This document shows, one piece after another, positions 44,294 through 55,164 of a stretch of DNA of 64,000 nucleotides; the first letter of the stretch is position 1, and each line of letters begins with the position of its first letter. Where the stretch lies: NCBI GenBank assembly GCA_012861695.1, contig JAAOOA010000455.1, positions 92,501-156,500 on the forward strand, given 5' to 3'. Source of the DNA: Trematomus loennbergii. Its lineage: Eukaryota; Chordata; Actinopteri; Perciformes; Nototheniidae. The position numbers and the translations under genes were made by a program. The notes beneath the pieces are model-generated. The model was not told the DNA's origin. It saw only the letters and a list, made by a program, of their open reading frames with translations, and ran no database searches.

Positions 44294-45625
44294 GTAAGAG
44301 TCTCTACTGTAACCTGACCTGAAGAGGATTCAGTATGTTGGTATCTGACATAGCCGTGGGAACATGTTTGAAATGGGGGTGCTGTGGGGATGACACCAGG
44401 GCCGGTTCTGACCAGTTTGCTGCCCTAGGCAAGATTTCAGCTGGCAATGAAAAACCTCTACAAAAGACCAACACACTACAAACAGAGAAACCTATTGACA
44501 TGGTGGACAGCTTATATAAAAAGGCTTCAAATGTATTTAGTATTGTATGAACATGTTTTAATTGGGGGGTGGACGTCACATCCTCTAGGGGGGTCCAGAT
44601 TAAAACATTTTAAAGTAAAATGCTTCAATCTGTTGCACTTTGAGCCCCAATCACTAGAGACCTGATCTAGGGGGTACAACTCTAAACACCCATATGAAAA
44701 AGATTGGTTTGCATTTTAATAATCAAATAAGTGTGTGAACATAACCAATAACCTACCATAGCCAATAACAAATATGGAACTTATTTTATTGTTGTGGTTT
44801 ATTTATATCTTATTTTACCAGTTAACATTTATTTATGCATATTTGTTAATCTCTCCAGTTTTAAATGATATGTCTGGTTTACTGTCCTATAGTATACACT
44901 GGAATGATTTCAAACCTGTTTTTATTTATCCCAATAATTATAAAGGAGTGTCTTGGAAATATTGTTTACATAAATTGTGATCAAACCGTTTGAGAGCCAC
45001 TGAGATAACTTAGACTAAAGTGAACTATCTGACACTGAGAGTCCTTCACCTCACTGAGCCTCAGTCTGACAGGAGAGCTCTCCCTCCACATCATTGTAGA
45101 AACAGCTTCTTATATCCGTTAGCGCAGCAGAAGCTAACAACAATCCCCGCCGGTACCGGTGCGCCCTCTCTCTCTCTCTCACTTTGCCTGTGAGCTGCGG
45201 GCGCCTGATAAGCCAACATCCCCCACTTTCATCACTTACAGCGCCCATCGTACAGGGAGAATGGAACATGTAACCGGGGGAAAAGGGTGCTATCTTTAAT
45301 TAATTATAAATGTTGTTACATCAAAGCTGAACATTCTTTTTTTCTTGTATTATATTTCCTTTTAATCTTGTTGTTTAATGAAACCCAGTAGAGAACATTA
45401 ACAAAGTGTAATTGAACTCTTGCTTCTTGTCATCATCAGCAATAGTAAATAATCTACTAGTGAAATCATCCTCACTCTCTACATGTTGGACTTGAATGAA
45501 CTTTAAAAACAGAAACCCAAAATCACGACTCAAAAATCTACAAATCTTTAATCAGGTGAACAGTCATAGATCAAAAGCTGCTCTTTAGATGAACTAATGA
45601 TGTTTAAAACGTGTTGTTTCCACAG
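44294..45625. other. Intron of copy B with paralogous empty sites
   Basis: Colinear with 10263-12642 but without the solo LTR (empty site near 44955) and without the Charlie-type MITE (empty site near 45388). No gene in it. Confidence 0.8.
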
Positions 45626-45730
45626 ACAGAGAGCAGGGTCTCCAGTCCCCAGCTGTCTGTCTCTGAAGAGTGACCGGTCTATGTGGAATCCTCCATTCTT
45701 CAGTAATGAACCTGGACCCTCAGACACAAA
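45626..45730 (+). CDS. NLRC3-like: N-terminal module exon 3, copy B
   Basis: 105 nt, intact: QRAGSPVPSCLSLKSDRSMW then PPFFSNEPGPSDTK. Donor gtaagag. It splices in phase to the RING exon (AA | A GGG). Confidence 0.9.
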
Positions 45731-45984
45731 GTAAGAGTCTCTACTGTAACCTGACCTGAAGAGGATTCAGTTTTTATAATCTAATATATGAACTGATCTT
45801 TAATGAAATCATGTGAGCAGTTTGTAAAGGGAACACGCAGCAGAGTACAGCAAGCTAACATTATCTGAGGATATTTCAATATGCAATTATATCATCATTG
45901 TATCTGTGTATAAAATGGTTTTAAAGAGCAAGAATGTTGATAAATTCTGATTTAAAAAAAGAAATATATCGTCCAAAACATTAT

Positions 45985-46312
45985 TTAAAGGTGGGTAGGT
46001 AAGTTTGAGAAACCGGCTCGAGGTACACTTGTTGTTATATTCCATGGAATGCTCTTAACATCCGGATAGCAATGAATATCTGAAGTGCTTTGACAAAAAA
46101 TCCATAATAAATATCAGCTGTAGTACTGTAAAAAGCACGACCATCATTTTAGCCGGCTAAAATGATTGGATGGCCTACCTGCCTGTCAGCCTTCCATCTG
46201 TGCACAAACTTATCTCGTGCCCTCATTGGTCATGTGCGCGTTCGTGTGTGTTGGAGGAGGGGCTCTGTAAGGAAGTGGCAGATTTTCTCCGGTTGTGTAT
46301 TTTCAAATTCTA
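45985..46312. mobile_element. TTAA MITE, copy B, right end lost
   Basis: Left terminus and body match 13003-13345. The right terminus and about 230 bp of following intron are missing; the sequence jumps from ttcaaattcta to aagtttgtgacgctctg. Confidence 0.8.
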
Positions 46313-46984
46313 AAGTTTGTGACGCTCTGTTACAAAACCTGTCAGAGTTGAGATTGAGCTCCTGTGGTCTCTGACGGTCTGAGGGGAATCAGAGAGGAGA
46401 ACAGAGCTCTACAGCAGCTCATATTCAATCAGGGTTATTCATGTTCCTGTATAAACCAGAGACTGTCTGTGGTGCTAACAATATAGACACTGCTGTACTT
46501 ATGACTTCATGAAGTTACTCTGAGTGAGGATGGAGCAGCTAATGTTAGCCTAGCTTTAATCAAACCCATCTCTTTAGAAAAAACATTTTAAAATGTTTGT
46601 ATGCTCATTGTGTTGGAGACAGACCTGACAAAGCATTAACTCAGGCTTTTTACAAATCAGTTTCATTCTGTTGTTATTTAGGCATCCTTTCCATATGTTT
46701 ATTGCTATGAATTCACAGCAGATTCTATGTTGGGTTTATAAAGCACCAGGTTCATACAGCTGTGTGTAGATACAGGGAACATGTGCTCCTCTGGGTCAGG
46801 AATCCAGACAGGATGCTCTCTGGTTTTATGATCATGTGAACTGTAAGCTATCTACCTGATCACAAGGGTATATTATATAGACCTTTTTTTAAATATCAAA
46901 CTAGAATTTCCCCCTTGTTGTGCCTTTGGTGAGAATCAGCTCCACTAAAGTAAAGTGCTATAAAGGATGTGTTCATCTCCACAG

Positions 46985-47220
46985 AGGGAAGAGGAAGAGT
47001 GGTGTTCCTGTGGAGGAGCAGCTGTCCAGCTGTGCTCTGTGTCAGGACGTCCTGAAGGATCCAGTCTCTACCAGCTGTGGACACTGGTTCTGCAGACAGT
47101 GCATCACCTCATACTGGGAGCAGAGACCTCCATCAGGAGACCCCTCCTGTCCCCAGTGTGGAAAAAGATCCAGAACCAGAGCTGGCCTGCAGACAGCCAG
47201 TCAGACCAGCTCTGTACGAG
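46985..47220 (+). CDS. NLRC3-like: RING-finger exon, copy B (intact)
   Basis: 236 nt, open and in phase. The C3HC4 RING is complete: CALC, CGHWFCRQC and CPQC, ending GKRSRTRAGLQTASQTSSV. RINGs of this class bind two zinc ions and often recruit E2 ubiquitin-conjugating enzymes; fish NLRC3-like proteins frequently have one before FISNA. Acceptor ccacag, donor gtaaga. Confidence 0.9.
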
Positions 47221-47390
47221 GTAAGAGGCCGAACTCATGCAGCGTCTTATTCTTCTTCCTGGTTCATTTTTTTTTTTATTAGGTATTCTGTTGAAGAGCA
47301 TAGACATTACAATGTTTATTAAACATTAGTTTTATTGTTAGATTCTCAAAAGCATTTCCTGATTCTCTCCTGTTTCTTCTCTGTCAGCAG

Positions 47391-49188
47391 ATAGTGGTCT
47401 GCAGGAGGTTTTAGATGAACATAGGCTCAGTCTGAGGAGGAGATGTGAACGTGTGACTGAAGGAACTGATCAAAGTGAAACCCTCCTCAACAGGATCTTC
47501 ACTGAGCTCTACATCACACAAGGCCTGAGTGAAGAGGTTAATACCCAACATGAGGTGAGGCAGCTGGAGACAGCTTCCAAGAAAGAGACCCTCCATGAAA
47601 CTCCAATCAAGTGCCAGGACATCTTTAAAGCCTCACCTGACCAACAGACTCTCATCAGAGCGGTCCTGACCAACGGAGTCGCTGGAGTTGGAAAAACCTT
47701 CTCAGTGCAGAAGTTCACTCTGGACTGGGCCGAGGGTTTGGAACCAAGATGTCAGTCTGGTGATCCCGCTCTCCTTCAGGGAGCTGAACCTGATCAAAGG
47801 TGAGCAGTACAGTCTTCTCAGGCTGCTCCATGTTTTCCATCCAACCTTACAGAAGGTCACAGCAGAGCAGCTGGCTGTCTGCAAAGTGCTGCTCATCTTT
47901 GACGGCCTGGATGAAAGCAGACTTTCTCTGGACTTCAGAAACAATGAGGTTGTGTCTGATGTCTCTCAGAGTCCTCAGTCAACGTGCTGCTGACAAACCT
48001 CATCAGGGGGAAGCTGCTTCCCTCGGCTCTCGTCTGGATAACTTCCAGACCTGCAGCGGCCAATCAGATCCCTCCTGAGTGTGTGGACAGGGTAACAGAA
48101 GTACGAGGCTTCACTGACGCCCAGAAGGAGGAGTACTTCAGGAGGAGATCGAGTGATGAAGACCTGTCCAGCAGAATCATCTCTCACATCAAGAGCTCCA
48201 GGAGCCTCCACATCATGTGTCTGATCCCAGTCTTCTGCTGGATCACTGCTGCAGTTCTGGACCACATGTTGAGTACAGACCAGAGAGGAGAGCTGCCCCA
48301 GACCCTCACTGACATGTACTCACACTTCCTGCTGGTCCAGACCAAGAGGAAGAAGCAGAAGTATGAAGAGGGACATGAGACGAGTCCACAGCAGCTGACG
48401 GAGGCTGACAGGGAGGTTCTTCTGAAGCTGGGGAGGCTGGCGTTTGAACATCTGGAGAAAGGAGACATCATGTTCTACCAAGAAGACCTGCAGCGCTGTG
48501 GTCTTGATGTCACCGAGGCCTTGGTGCACTCAGGAGTTTGTACAGAGATCTTCAAAAGAGAGAGTGATCTTCAAGAAAACAGTCTACTGCTTTGTTCATC
48601 TGAGCATTCAGGAGTTTCTGGCTGCAGTCTACATGTTGCACTGTTACACCAACAGGAAGACAAGGTACTGAAGGACTTCCTGAAGAAAGACTGGCCCTAT
48701 AGAACAGTAAAATCAGTTCTCAGGAGTACCCATCCCTGGATGTCTTTCTAAAAGGAGCCATGGAGAAATCCCTCAGAAGTAGAAATGGCCACCTGGACCT
48801 GTTTGTCCGCTTTCTCCACGGCCTCTCTCTGGAGTCCAACCAGAGACTGTTAGGAGGCCTGCTGGGTCGCTCAGACACCAGTCCAGAAGTCATCCAGAGA
48901 GCCATCAGCAACCTGAAGGAGATGAGAAGTGATAAATCTCTCCTGAAGGAGCATCAACATCTTCCACTGTCTGACAGAGATGAAGGACCACTCAGTGCAT
49001 CAGGAGATCACAGAGTTCCTGAAGTCAGAACAGATCAAAGAAGAACTCTCTGAGATCCACTGCTCTGCTCTGGCCTACATGCTGCAGATGTCAGAGGAGG
49101 TTCTGGATGAGTTGGACCTGAGTCAGTACAACACATCAGAGGGGAAACAGAGACTGATTCCAGCTGTGAGGAACTGCAGGAAGGCCAA
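47391..49188 (+). pseudogene. NLRC3-like: FISNA-NACHT-helical exon, copy B
   Basis: Same order as copy A, with P-loop GVAGVGKT near 47677-47700 and Walker [11 protein letters not shown] near 47889-47918. Relative to copy A it lacks 2 bp near 47742, giving a stop at 47803, and 1 bp near 47970. A 2-bp loss near 48561 and a 1-bp loss near 48663 together remove 3 nt, so the frame continues but about 34 residues between (after IFKRE) are scrambled. A 1-bp loss near 48693 then ends the frame at 48751. The terminal part, to the donor gtaagt, follows the family in another frame, with [10 protein letters not shown] intact. Confidence 0.85.
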
Positions 49189-49886
49189 GTAAGTCCAGAT
49201 GTGATTCACTTTATAAACTAATGTGGATCAGGAGTTTAATTATTCAAATAAACACGATAACATTTCTGCTGTTTAAATACTGAGAGGCGACATGTCAAAC
49301 ACATGAAGGACTTTAGAGGTTCCTCAGCATGTGATCACACCACACAGCAGGACTTACAGTTATCAGTTATTATTACTTTCTAGTAGTTTCTTTATCATTA
49401 AACACACACGATTTGATCACAATGTGTTAGAGTTTAAAATCAGATCTATATAATCTCCCACCAATAACAGAGTTATGTCTTAATGCTCATATAGTGAGAA
49501 CATCTGATGGTATTCAGTTTAAAATATTGAAACTTTATTGGTTTGTTCTGTGTTTGTGTGCGCAGTACATTTCCAGATGCTCAGAGAAGACAAAACATCC
49601 ATCATTCACATCTAAATATTAATTAACATTTAAATATGTACATCTCTCATATTGTCAAGTGATTTATTTAATTTCTGTTTCTTTGGTAACAGTCAGTGAC
49701 AGCAGGAGCACAGACATGTGATCAGATCACACTGACAACACATTACACTCTATTATTATATTATTATTTATAAAATGGACTAACAGCAAATCTCAATCAG
49801 AACATATTCAAATATTTTTCATCAAATGCTTCAAGTTATTATGTTTCCTCTTTTTAACACATGTTGTAATATATGTGTTATTATAG
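49189..49886. other. Intron between NACHT and first LRR exon, copy B
   Basis: Colinear with 16500-17200; no element or ORF of note. Confidence 0.7.
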
Positions 49887-50056
49887 ACTGACTGGCTGTG
49901 GACTCTCAGAGACTCACTGTGAAGTCGTGGCCTCAGCTCTGAAGTCTGACTCCTCCCATCTGAGAGATCTGGACCTGAGTGGAGCTCTGAAGGATCAGGA
50001 GTGGAGCTGCTGATCTCTGGACTAAAGAGTCCAAACTGCAGACTGGAGACTCTCAG
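49887..50056 (+). pseudogene. NLRC3-like: LRR exon B1 (frame disrupted)
   Basis: 170 nt versus 174 expected. Reads [20 protein letters not shown] and HLRDLDLS, then loses bases at gtggagctctg and gatcagg (near 49980-49996). Confidence 0.82.
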
Positions 50057-50352
50057 GTCAGTTCACTGACTGAACTTCATCTGTTTGTATTTGATTTTCT
50101 GAATTTGAACAAATACATTTAAATTATTTGTTCCACTTTTGCTAATGACTGCATATTGATCAGAGTAACAGAGAGAAGGTGAATGTGTGAGGGAGAGTGT
50201 TTGAGCTTCCACAGACTCACTCTGTGCTCCATGAGTCAGTGGAGATGCTGTCAGTACTGATGAGCTGTGAGGGAGATGAAGGAGTTGATAAACATCTGAT
50301 CAAAGTTAAAGTTCCAGATTATCAGTGGATTGTTTCTGCATCATCTCTGACA

Positions 50353-51252
50353 TTAAAGGGGACCTATCATGCAGAATGCACTTTCTGATGTCTTCTCTAC
50401 ATCACCATGTGTCCCCGTGTCCCCGTGTGTCCCCGGTGTGTCCCCGGTGTGTCCCCGGTGTGTCCCCGGTGTGTCCGTGTGTCCCCGGTGTGTCCCGTGT
50501 GTCCCCGTGTGTCCCCGTGTGTCCGGTGTGTCCCCGGTGTGTCCCCGGTGTGTCCGGTGTGTCCCCGGTGTCCCCGGTGTGTCCCCGTTTGTCCCCGGTG
50601 TGTCCCCGGTGTGTCCCCGTGTGTCAGGAGACTCTCAAAGTGTCAGGAAATAAACCCCTCTCTCTTTTCCTCCGTACCCACATCTCTAAAAACGGGGGAA
50701 CAACGGAGCTGATCCAGATTTGCTGCGTCATGACGACATTACTAAAATGTGGGCGGGCTTTACACCCACGGGCCAATCAGAAACGTTGCTGTCAGAAACA
50801 ATGAGACGTGTTCTGGAAGTAATATGGTCTGTGTTTACATTAGCATGCTAACACTCAGAGCTAACCTGTACTGGAGAGAGTATGTGTGAAGAAGCAGGAA
50901 ATCAAAAGGAACTCACCTTGTGGTAAACCTGAGAGAGAGAAAGAGTTTGAGCTCCATACTGTTTCAGAGAGAATCCTTGATGTGGTTTGGAACATGATGG
51001 CGTTTAATCACGGCAGCATTTAGCTGAATCTGCCGGGTAATTCTGATCAGGCATTAGCTCCCCCTCCTCTTTTTTAAGCTAAGGACCCGAACCTGCTCTT
51101 CTCTAACAGCTGGAACAGAGGGATATGAGGGATTTCTAAAATGCAGGATCTGTTTGGTATTTGGAGCAAAACACATCATAGAGATGTTTTTATATATTGT
51201 TATATATCTGAGACCCAGAATATATGCCTAAAGATAGCAGATAGGAGACCTT
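50353..51252. mobile_element. TTAA element with 11-bp minisatellite, LRR intron (B, first)
   Basis: As in copy A (17672), with a longer and more irregular tgtccccggtg array (50407-50630), many units shortened by one or two bases. Right end gagacctttgaa near 51247. Confidence 0.75.
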
Positions 51253-51348
51253 TGAAACCCTGTTTAACTCTGAACAGATTATTAAACCTGGAGTTATTTC
51301 AAACAGGAACTTTGTTTTCTAAACTTACATCATGTTTTCTTTATTCAG

Positions 51349-51514
51349 ACTGAGGACTGCAGTTTGTCAGAGATCAGCTGTTCTGCTCTGATCTCAGCTC
51401 TGAAGTCCAACATCCATCTGAGAGATCTGGACCTGGTTTCAACGATCTGAAGGATTCAGGAGTGGAGCTGAGAGATCTTCTGGAGAGTCCAGACTGCAGA
51501 CTGCAGACTCTCAG
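51349..51514 (+). pseudogene. NLRC3-like: LRR exon B2 (frame disrupted)
   Basis: 166 nt versus 168 expected. One deletion near 51355 (tgaggactgcag) and one near 51435 (gacctggtttc for gacctgagtttc). Otherwise the same half-repeat pair as neighbours. Confidence 0.82.
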
Positions 51515-51908
51515 GTCAGTTCACTGACTCTCTGTTACTGCTGGAGATCTCATGTTTCATTAGATATTCATCCTGATTCTTCTACATCATTAACTTGCAT
51601 CCATTCAGTTGTAAATGTTCTTTTATTCATATTTTCATTTGTAGCTACTAAAGTAAGAACTGCAGACTTAGATGTTGTCTGATTCTTGAAGGAACTGGAA
51701 TAGATGTTAGTTGTAAAAAGTAAATCTATGTTTTTAATATTTAGTAAACGATAACGTCTGAATAAAGTTCATCTGAAGTAATATTAGTTTTACATTAATA
51801 AAGTTTACTTTCTGAAGAAGACATTTTGTTTTTGTCCCATTCATTTAAATGTTGAGTAACATCTGATTATAAACTGATTTGTATCCTCATCATGTTTTCT
51901 TTATTCAG

Positions 51909-52074
51909 ACTGAGGAGCTGCAGTTTGTCAGAGATCAGCTGTTCTGCTCTGGCCTCAGCTCTGAAGTCCTCCATCTGAGAGATCTGGACCTGGGTTACAA
52001 CCTCTGAAGGATTCAGGAGTGGAGCTGCTGATCTCTGGACTAAAGAGTCCAAACTGCAGACTGGAGGCTCTCAG
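51909..52074 (+). pseudogene. NLRC3-like: LRR exon B3 (frame disrupted)
   Basis: 166 nt. Begins [20 protein letters not shown], then a deletion removes part of the linker (gaagtcctccatctgag) and another affects ttacaacctctg near 51999. Splice sites are intact. Confidence 0.82.
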
Positions 52075-52188
52075 GTCAGTTCACTGACTGAACTTCATCT
52101 GTTTGTATTTATGATTTTCTGAATTTGAACAAATACATTTAAATTATTTGTTCCACTTTTGCTAATGATTGCATATTGATCAGAGTAA

Positions 52189-52654
52189 AGGTCCGGACAC
52201 ACCAATCTGACAACAAAGAACTGACACAGACTGTTGCGGCGCCTCACGTCTCCTGCGTCTTGGCCATGTGTCGCACTGGAACACACCGCAAAGACTTCAG
52301 CCGACGGCCAAGAAGCACGTACGAACTGCGCATGCGTGAGTGGCAATAACTCTCCTTACCAGCAGGCGGCGGTAGTGTGTATTCGTCATTCAAAAGAGGC
52401 AACAACCGGAAGACAGACTGCGTGATAACCGAGAGAAGAAGAACAGACATGCACTGATTCGCTAGCTGAACAGCCAATCAGAGTGATTTATTTTGCCGAC
52501 TGCCCACCGATTCAACGGGTTTTCGGCCGAAAAGGTGTCGGCACGGCTGAAAAGACCCGACGTGCGGGACACACCAATCTGAGTAGGGCGTGTCGACGCT
52601 CATCGTCGGCTGACGCCCATCGATGCCGATAAACGGCCTGGTGTGTCCGTGCCA
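52189..52654. mobile_element. Harbinger-type MITE with TAA target duplication
   Basis: Terminal inverted repeats AGGTCCGGACACACCA and TGGTGTGTCCGTGCCA. TAA on both sides (52186-52188, 52655-52657). Paralogous introns (for example near 19395 and 50165) have a single gagtaacagagag site. The 3-bp TWA-type duplication suggests PIF/Harbinger. Confidence 0.8.
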
Positions 52655-52841
52655 TAACAAAGAGAAGGTGAATGTGTGAGGGAGAGAGTTTGAGCTTCCA
52701 CAGACTCACTCTGTGCTCCATGAGTCAGTGGAGATGCTGTCAGTACTGATGAGCTGTGAGGGAGATGAAGGAGTTGATAAACATCTCATCAAAGTTAAAG
52801 TTCCAGATTATCAGTGGATTGTTTCTGCATCATCTCTGACA

Positions 52842-53158
52842 TTAAAGGGGACCTATCATGCAGAATGCACTTTCTGATGTCTTCTCTACATCACCATGTG
52901 TCCCCGGTGTGTCCCCGGTGTCCCACCGGTGTGTCCCCGGTGTGTCCCCCGGTGTGTCCCCGGTGTGTCCCCGGTGTGTCCCCGGTGTGTCAGGAGACTC
53001 ACAAAGTGTCAGGAAATAAACCCCTCTCTCTTTTCCTCCGTACCCACATCTCTAAAAACGGGGAACAATGGAGCTGATCCAGATTTGCTGCGTCATGACC
53101 ATTACTAAAATATGGGCGGGCTTTACACCCACGGGCCAATCAGAAACGTTGCTGTCAG
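52842..53158. mobile_element. TTAA element with 11-bp minisatellite, interrupted (B, second)
   Basis: Left part of the LRR-intron TTAA element, minisatellite 52896-52992 (about nine units). Interrupted at 53158 by a 4.3-kb stack of transposons; its remainder resumes at about 57510 (aatgagacgtg). Confidence 0.75.
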
Positions 53159-53244
53159 AAGCTCAGCGCTACTGCTTGTAGGCAGGCATGACGAGACTCT
53201 TCAGTCGACCCATGTTCAGGGGAGGTGGGTTTAGTTTCCTGCAC

Positions 53245-53967
53245 TAGGGGTGGGCAATACCACAAAATCTGGATTCGATCCGATACCAAGTATTTCAGGG
53301 CCAGTATCGCCGATACCGATACGATACCGATACCGATACTTTTTAAAATGAAAAGCTTCTTATGTACTTTCATAGGGGAGAGCTGCATGACATGATTTTT
53401 GAGCTGAATGCATCATAAATAGACTAAATCTGAATTCATTTTCATGATTAAAGACAAGACAGTTTTATAGACAAATAAACGTTTTACTTTTGCAAATTTA
53501 AAGTGCAAACATGAAAAATAACAATACAAAGTGGCCACAGTAGCGAACTGCCTTCTTGCACACATCAAAGTTCGCTAAGTTTTCATTGACAGTTGTGAAA
53601 TAGCTCCACACAACGCTCCTCTTTCTCTCAGCCATCATGTGCGTGTGTGTGTCGCACTCGCGCGTCGCTGGCTGCTGCTGTCCTGCCCTGCTGGCTGCTG
53701 TCAGTCAGCTTGATAATCGGCGTTCAGGCAGGGAGCGCGCTGCGCGTGCGCGAGCCTCTGGAGAGGAGGACAGCAGTGGAGAGAAGAAAAGAGCGTATAT
53801 AGGCCTACTTGTGTTCGTCTGCACATAGTTTTTTGATGAAATTGACGAGTAGAGGAGAGGGGGAAAAAGTATAAAAGTATCGATCCTATTGGCTCTAGTA
53901 TCGATATTTTGAAACGTAACGTAATATCGGAAGTATCGATATTTTGGGATCGATCCACCCACCCCTA
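53245..53967. mobile_element. Non-autonomous hAT with perfect 8-bp TSD
   Basis: Termini TAGGGGTGGGC and its near complement ending CCACCCCTA. The flanks tcctgcac (53237-53244, 53968-53975) are identical. Many cgatacc/tatcgat strings mark the subterminal regions. No transposase. Confidence 0.9.
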
Positions 53968-54566
53968 TCCTGCACGCCTCGACGTAATACCCTTTCACAC
54001 CAAGGCTTTTCCCGTTCTAGCTCCGTGCTAGAGCTTTTCTGGTTCAGAACCGGTTCTTCAGTTCAGCTCCCGCTCTGTTCACACCGCTCAGAACCCGACT
54101 GGTGCTGCCGCTGCTGCGTCATGACGTCACAGTTTACGTCGCTGATTTTCTCCCCAACGGAGCTCACAACAACAACGGGCCGGGGACTGCGTCGGGTCGA
54201 TGATCGTGTTGCTTTTAATCATACGAAGCCGATTAAATTAAATAACGACTTCTCCAACCTTATACTTTTCTCCAGAGTGCTGTGGTTCATTGTTTATTAA
54301 TGTGTTTCAGCAGCATTTACCGACCGCTGCAGTGCTGGCTGCTCTTCCACGGGAGTGTATTCTCCCGTTAGCTCCGGGTTAGCTCACACGGCTCTAAAGT
54401 ATTCACTGTCTGACTGTCACACAAGCAGCTGATACATATCCCCAGTTCCCCTTAAGTGAATGTGTGTCAGTCTGAATTGACGCTGTTTGGCATCACAACG
54501 CTGTTATGAAAGTTTCTCTGGTATAACATGGGTGATGTTAGCATAGCAACCGAAGCTAAACTGACT

Positions 54567-54768
54567 ACTTGCTAAGCCGTTTTCTACGGGCACTTTTTAC
54601 CGGCGTATTTTTCATTATGATTCTACTTGTGATAGTCGGACATGACAACCTGTGCAGCCATGTATTGATTCCATCCAATAGCTGCTATAATAACAAACAA
54701 AACGTCTGCCTGCTCTCCACAATGATCAATAACAGAGAACGGATGGTCAAAGTAAGGTACAAATAAAA
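54567..54768 (+). other. Interior of element, short ORF only
   Basis: A 65-codon ORF with a hydrophobic segment lies inside the CCCTTTCACACCAA element. No family is recognised and no coding claim is made. Confidence 0.3.
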
Positions 54769-55164
54769 CAGAATCACACGAAGCCTGGTTAGTGTTGCCT
54801 GACTTTATAAAGCGTGTTTTTTTTTACAAGTGTGTGGTTGCGTTCTAGTCACTTTGCTCAGCACTACTGCTTGTTACAACTTTTATTTGCCGTACTCGCC
54901 TTAACTGTTAGCTCAGGTTAATCTCGCCCCCCTCCGACGTAAGCGTGACGTATGCGGTTCTTGCTTCTAGACGGACAACTTTTTGGTGCTCGAAACGAAC
55001 CGGATTCCGGAGCTTAGAGGCTGCTCCGCTGCGGTGTGAACAGGAAAACCCGGTGCTTTTCAAGCTCCAGCTCCGAACCGGCCCTGAAACACCGTTGGTG
55101 TGAATGGGGTATAAGAGAGACGTAAGCAGCGCCGCCTCTTAGCTCCGGAGTCTTGCTGCTAGAC

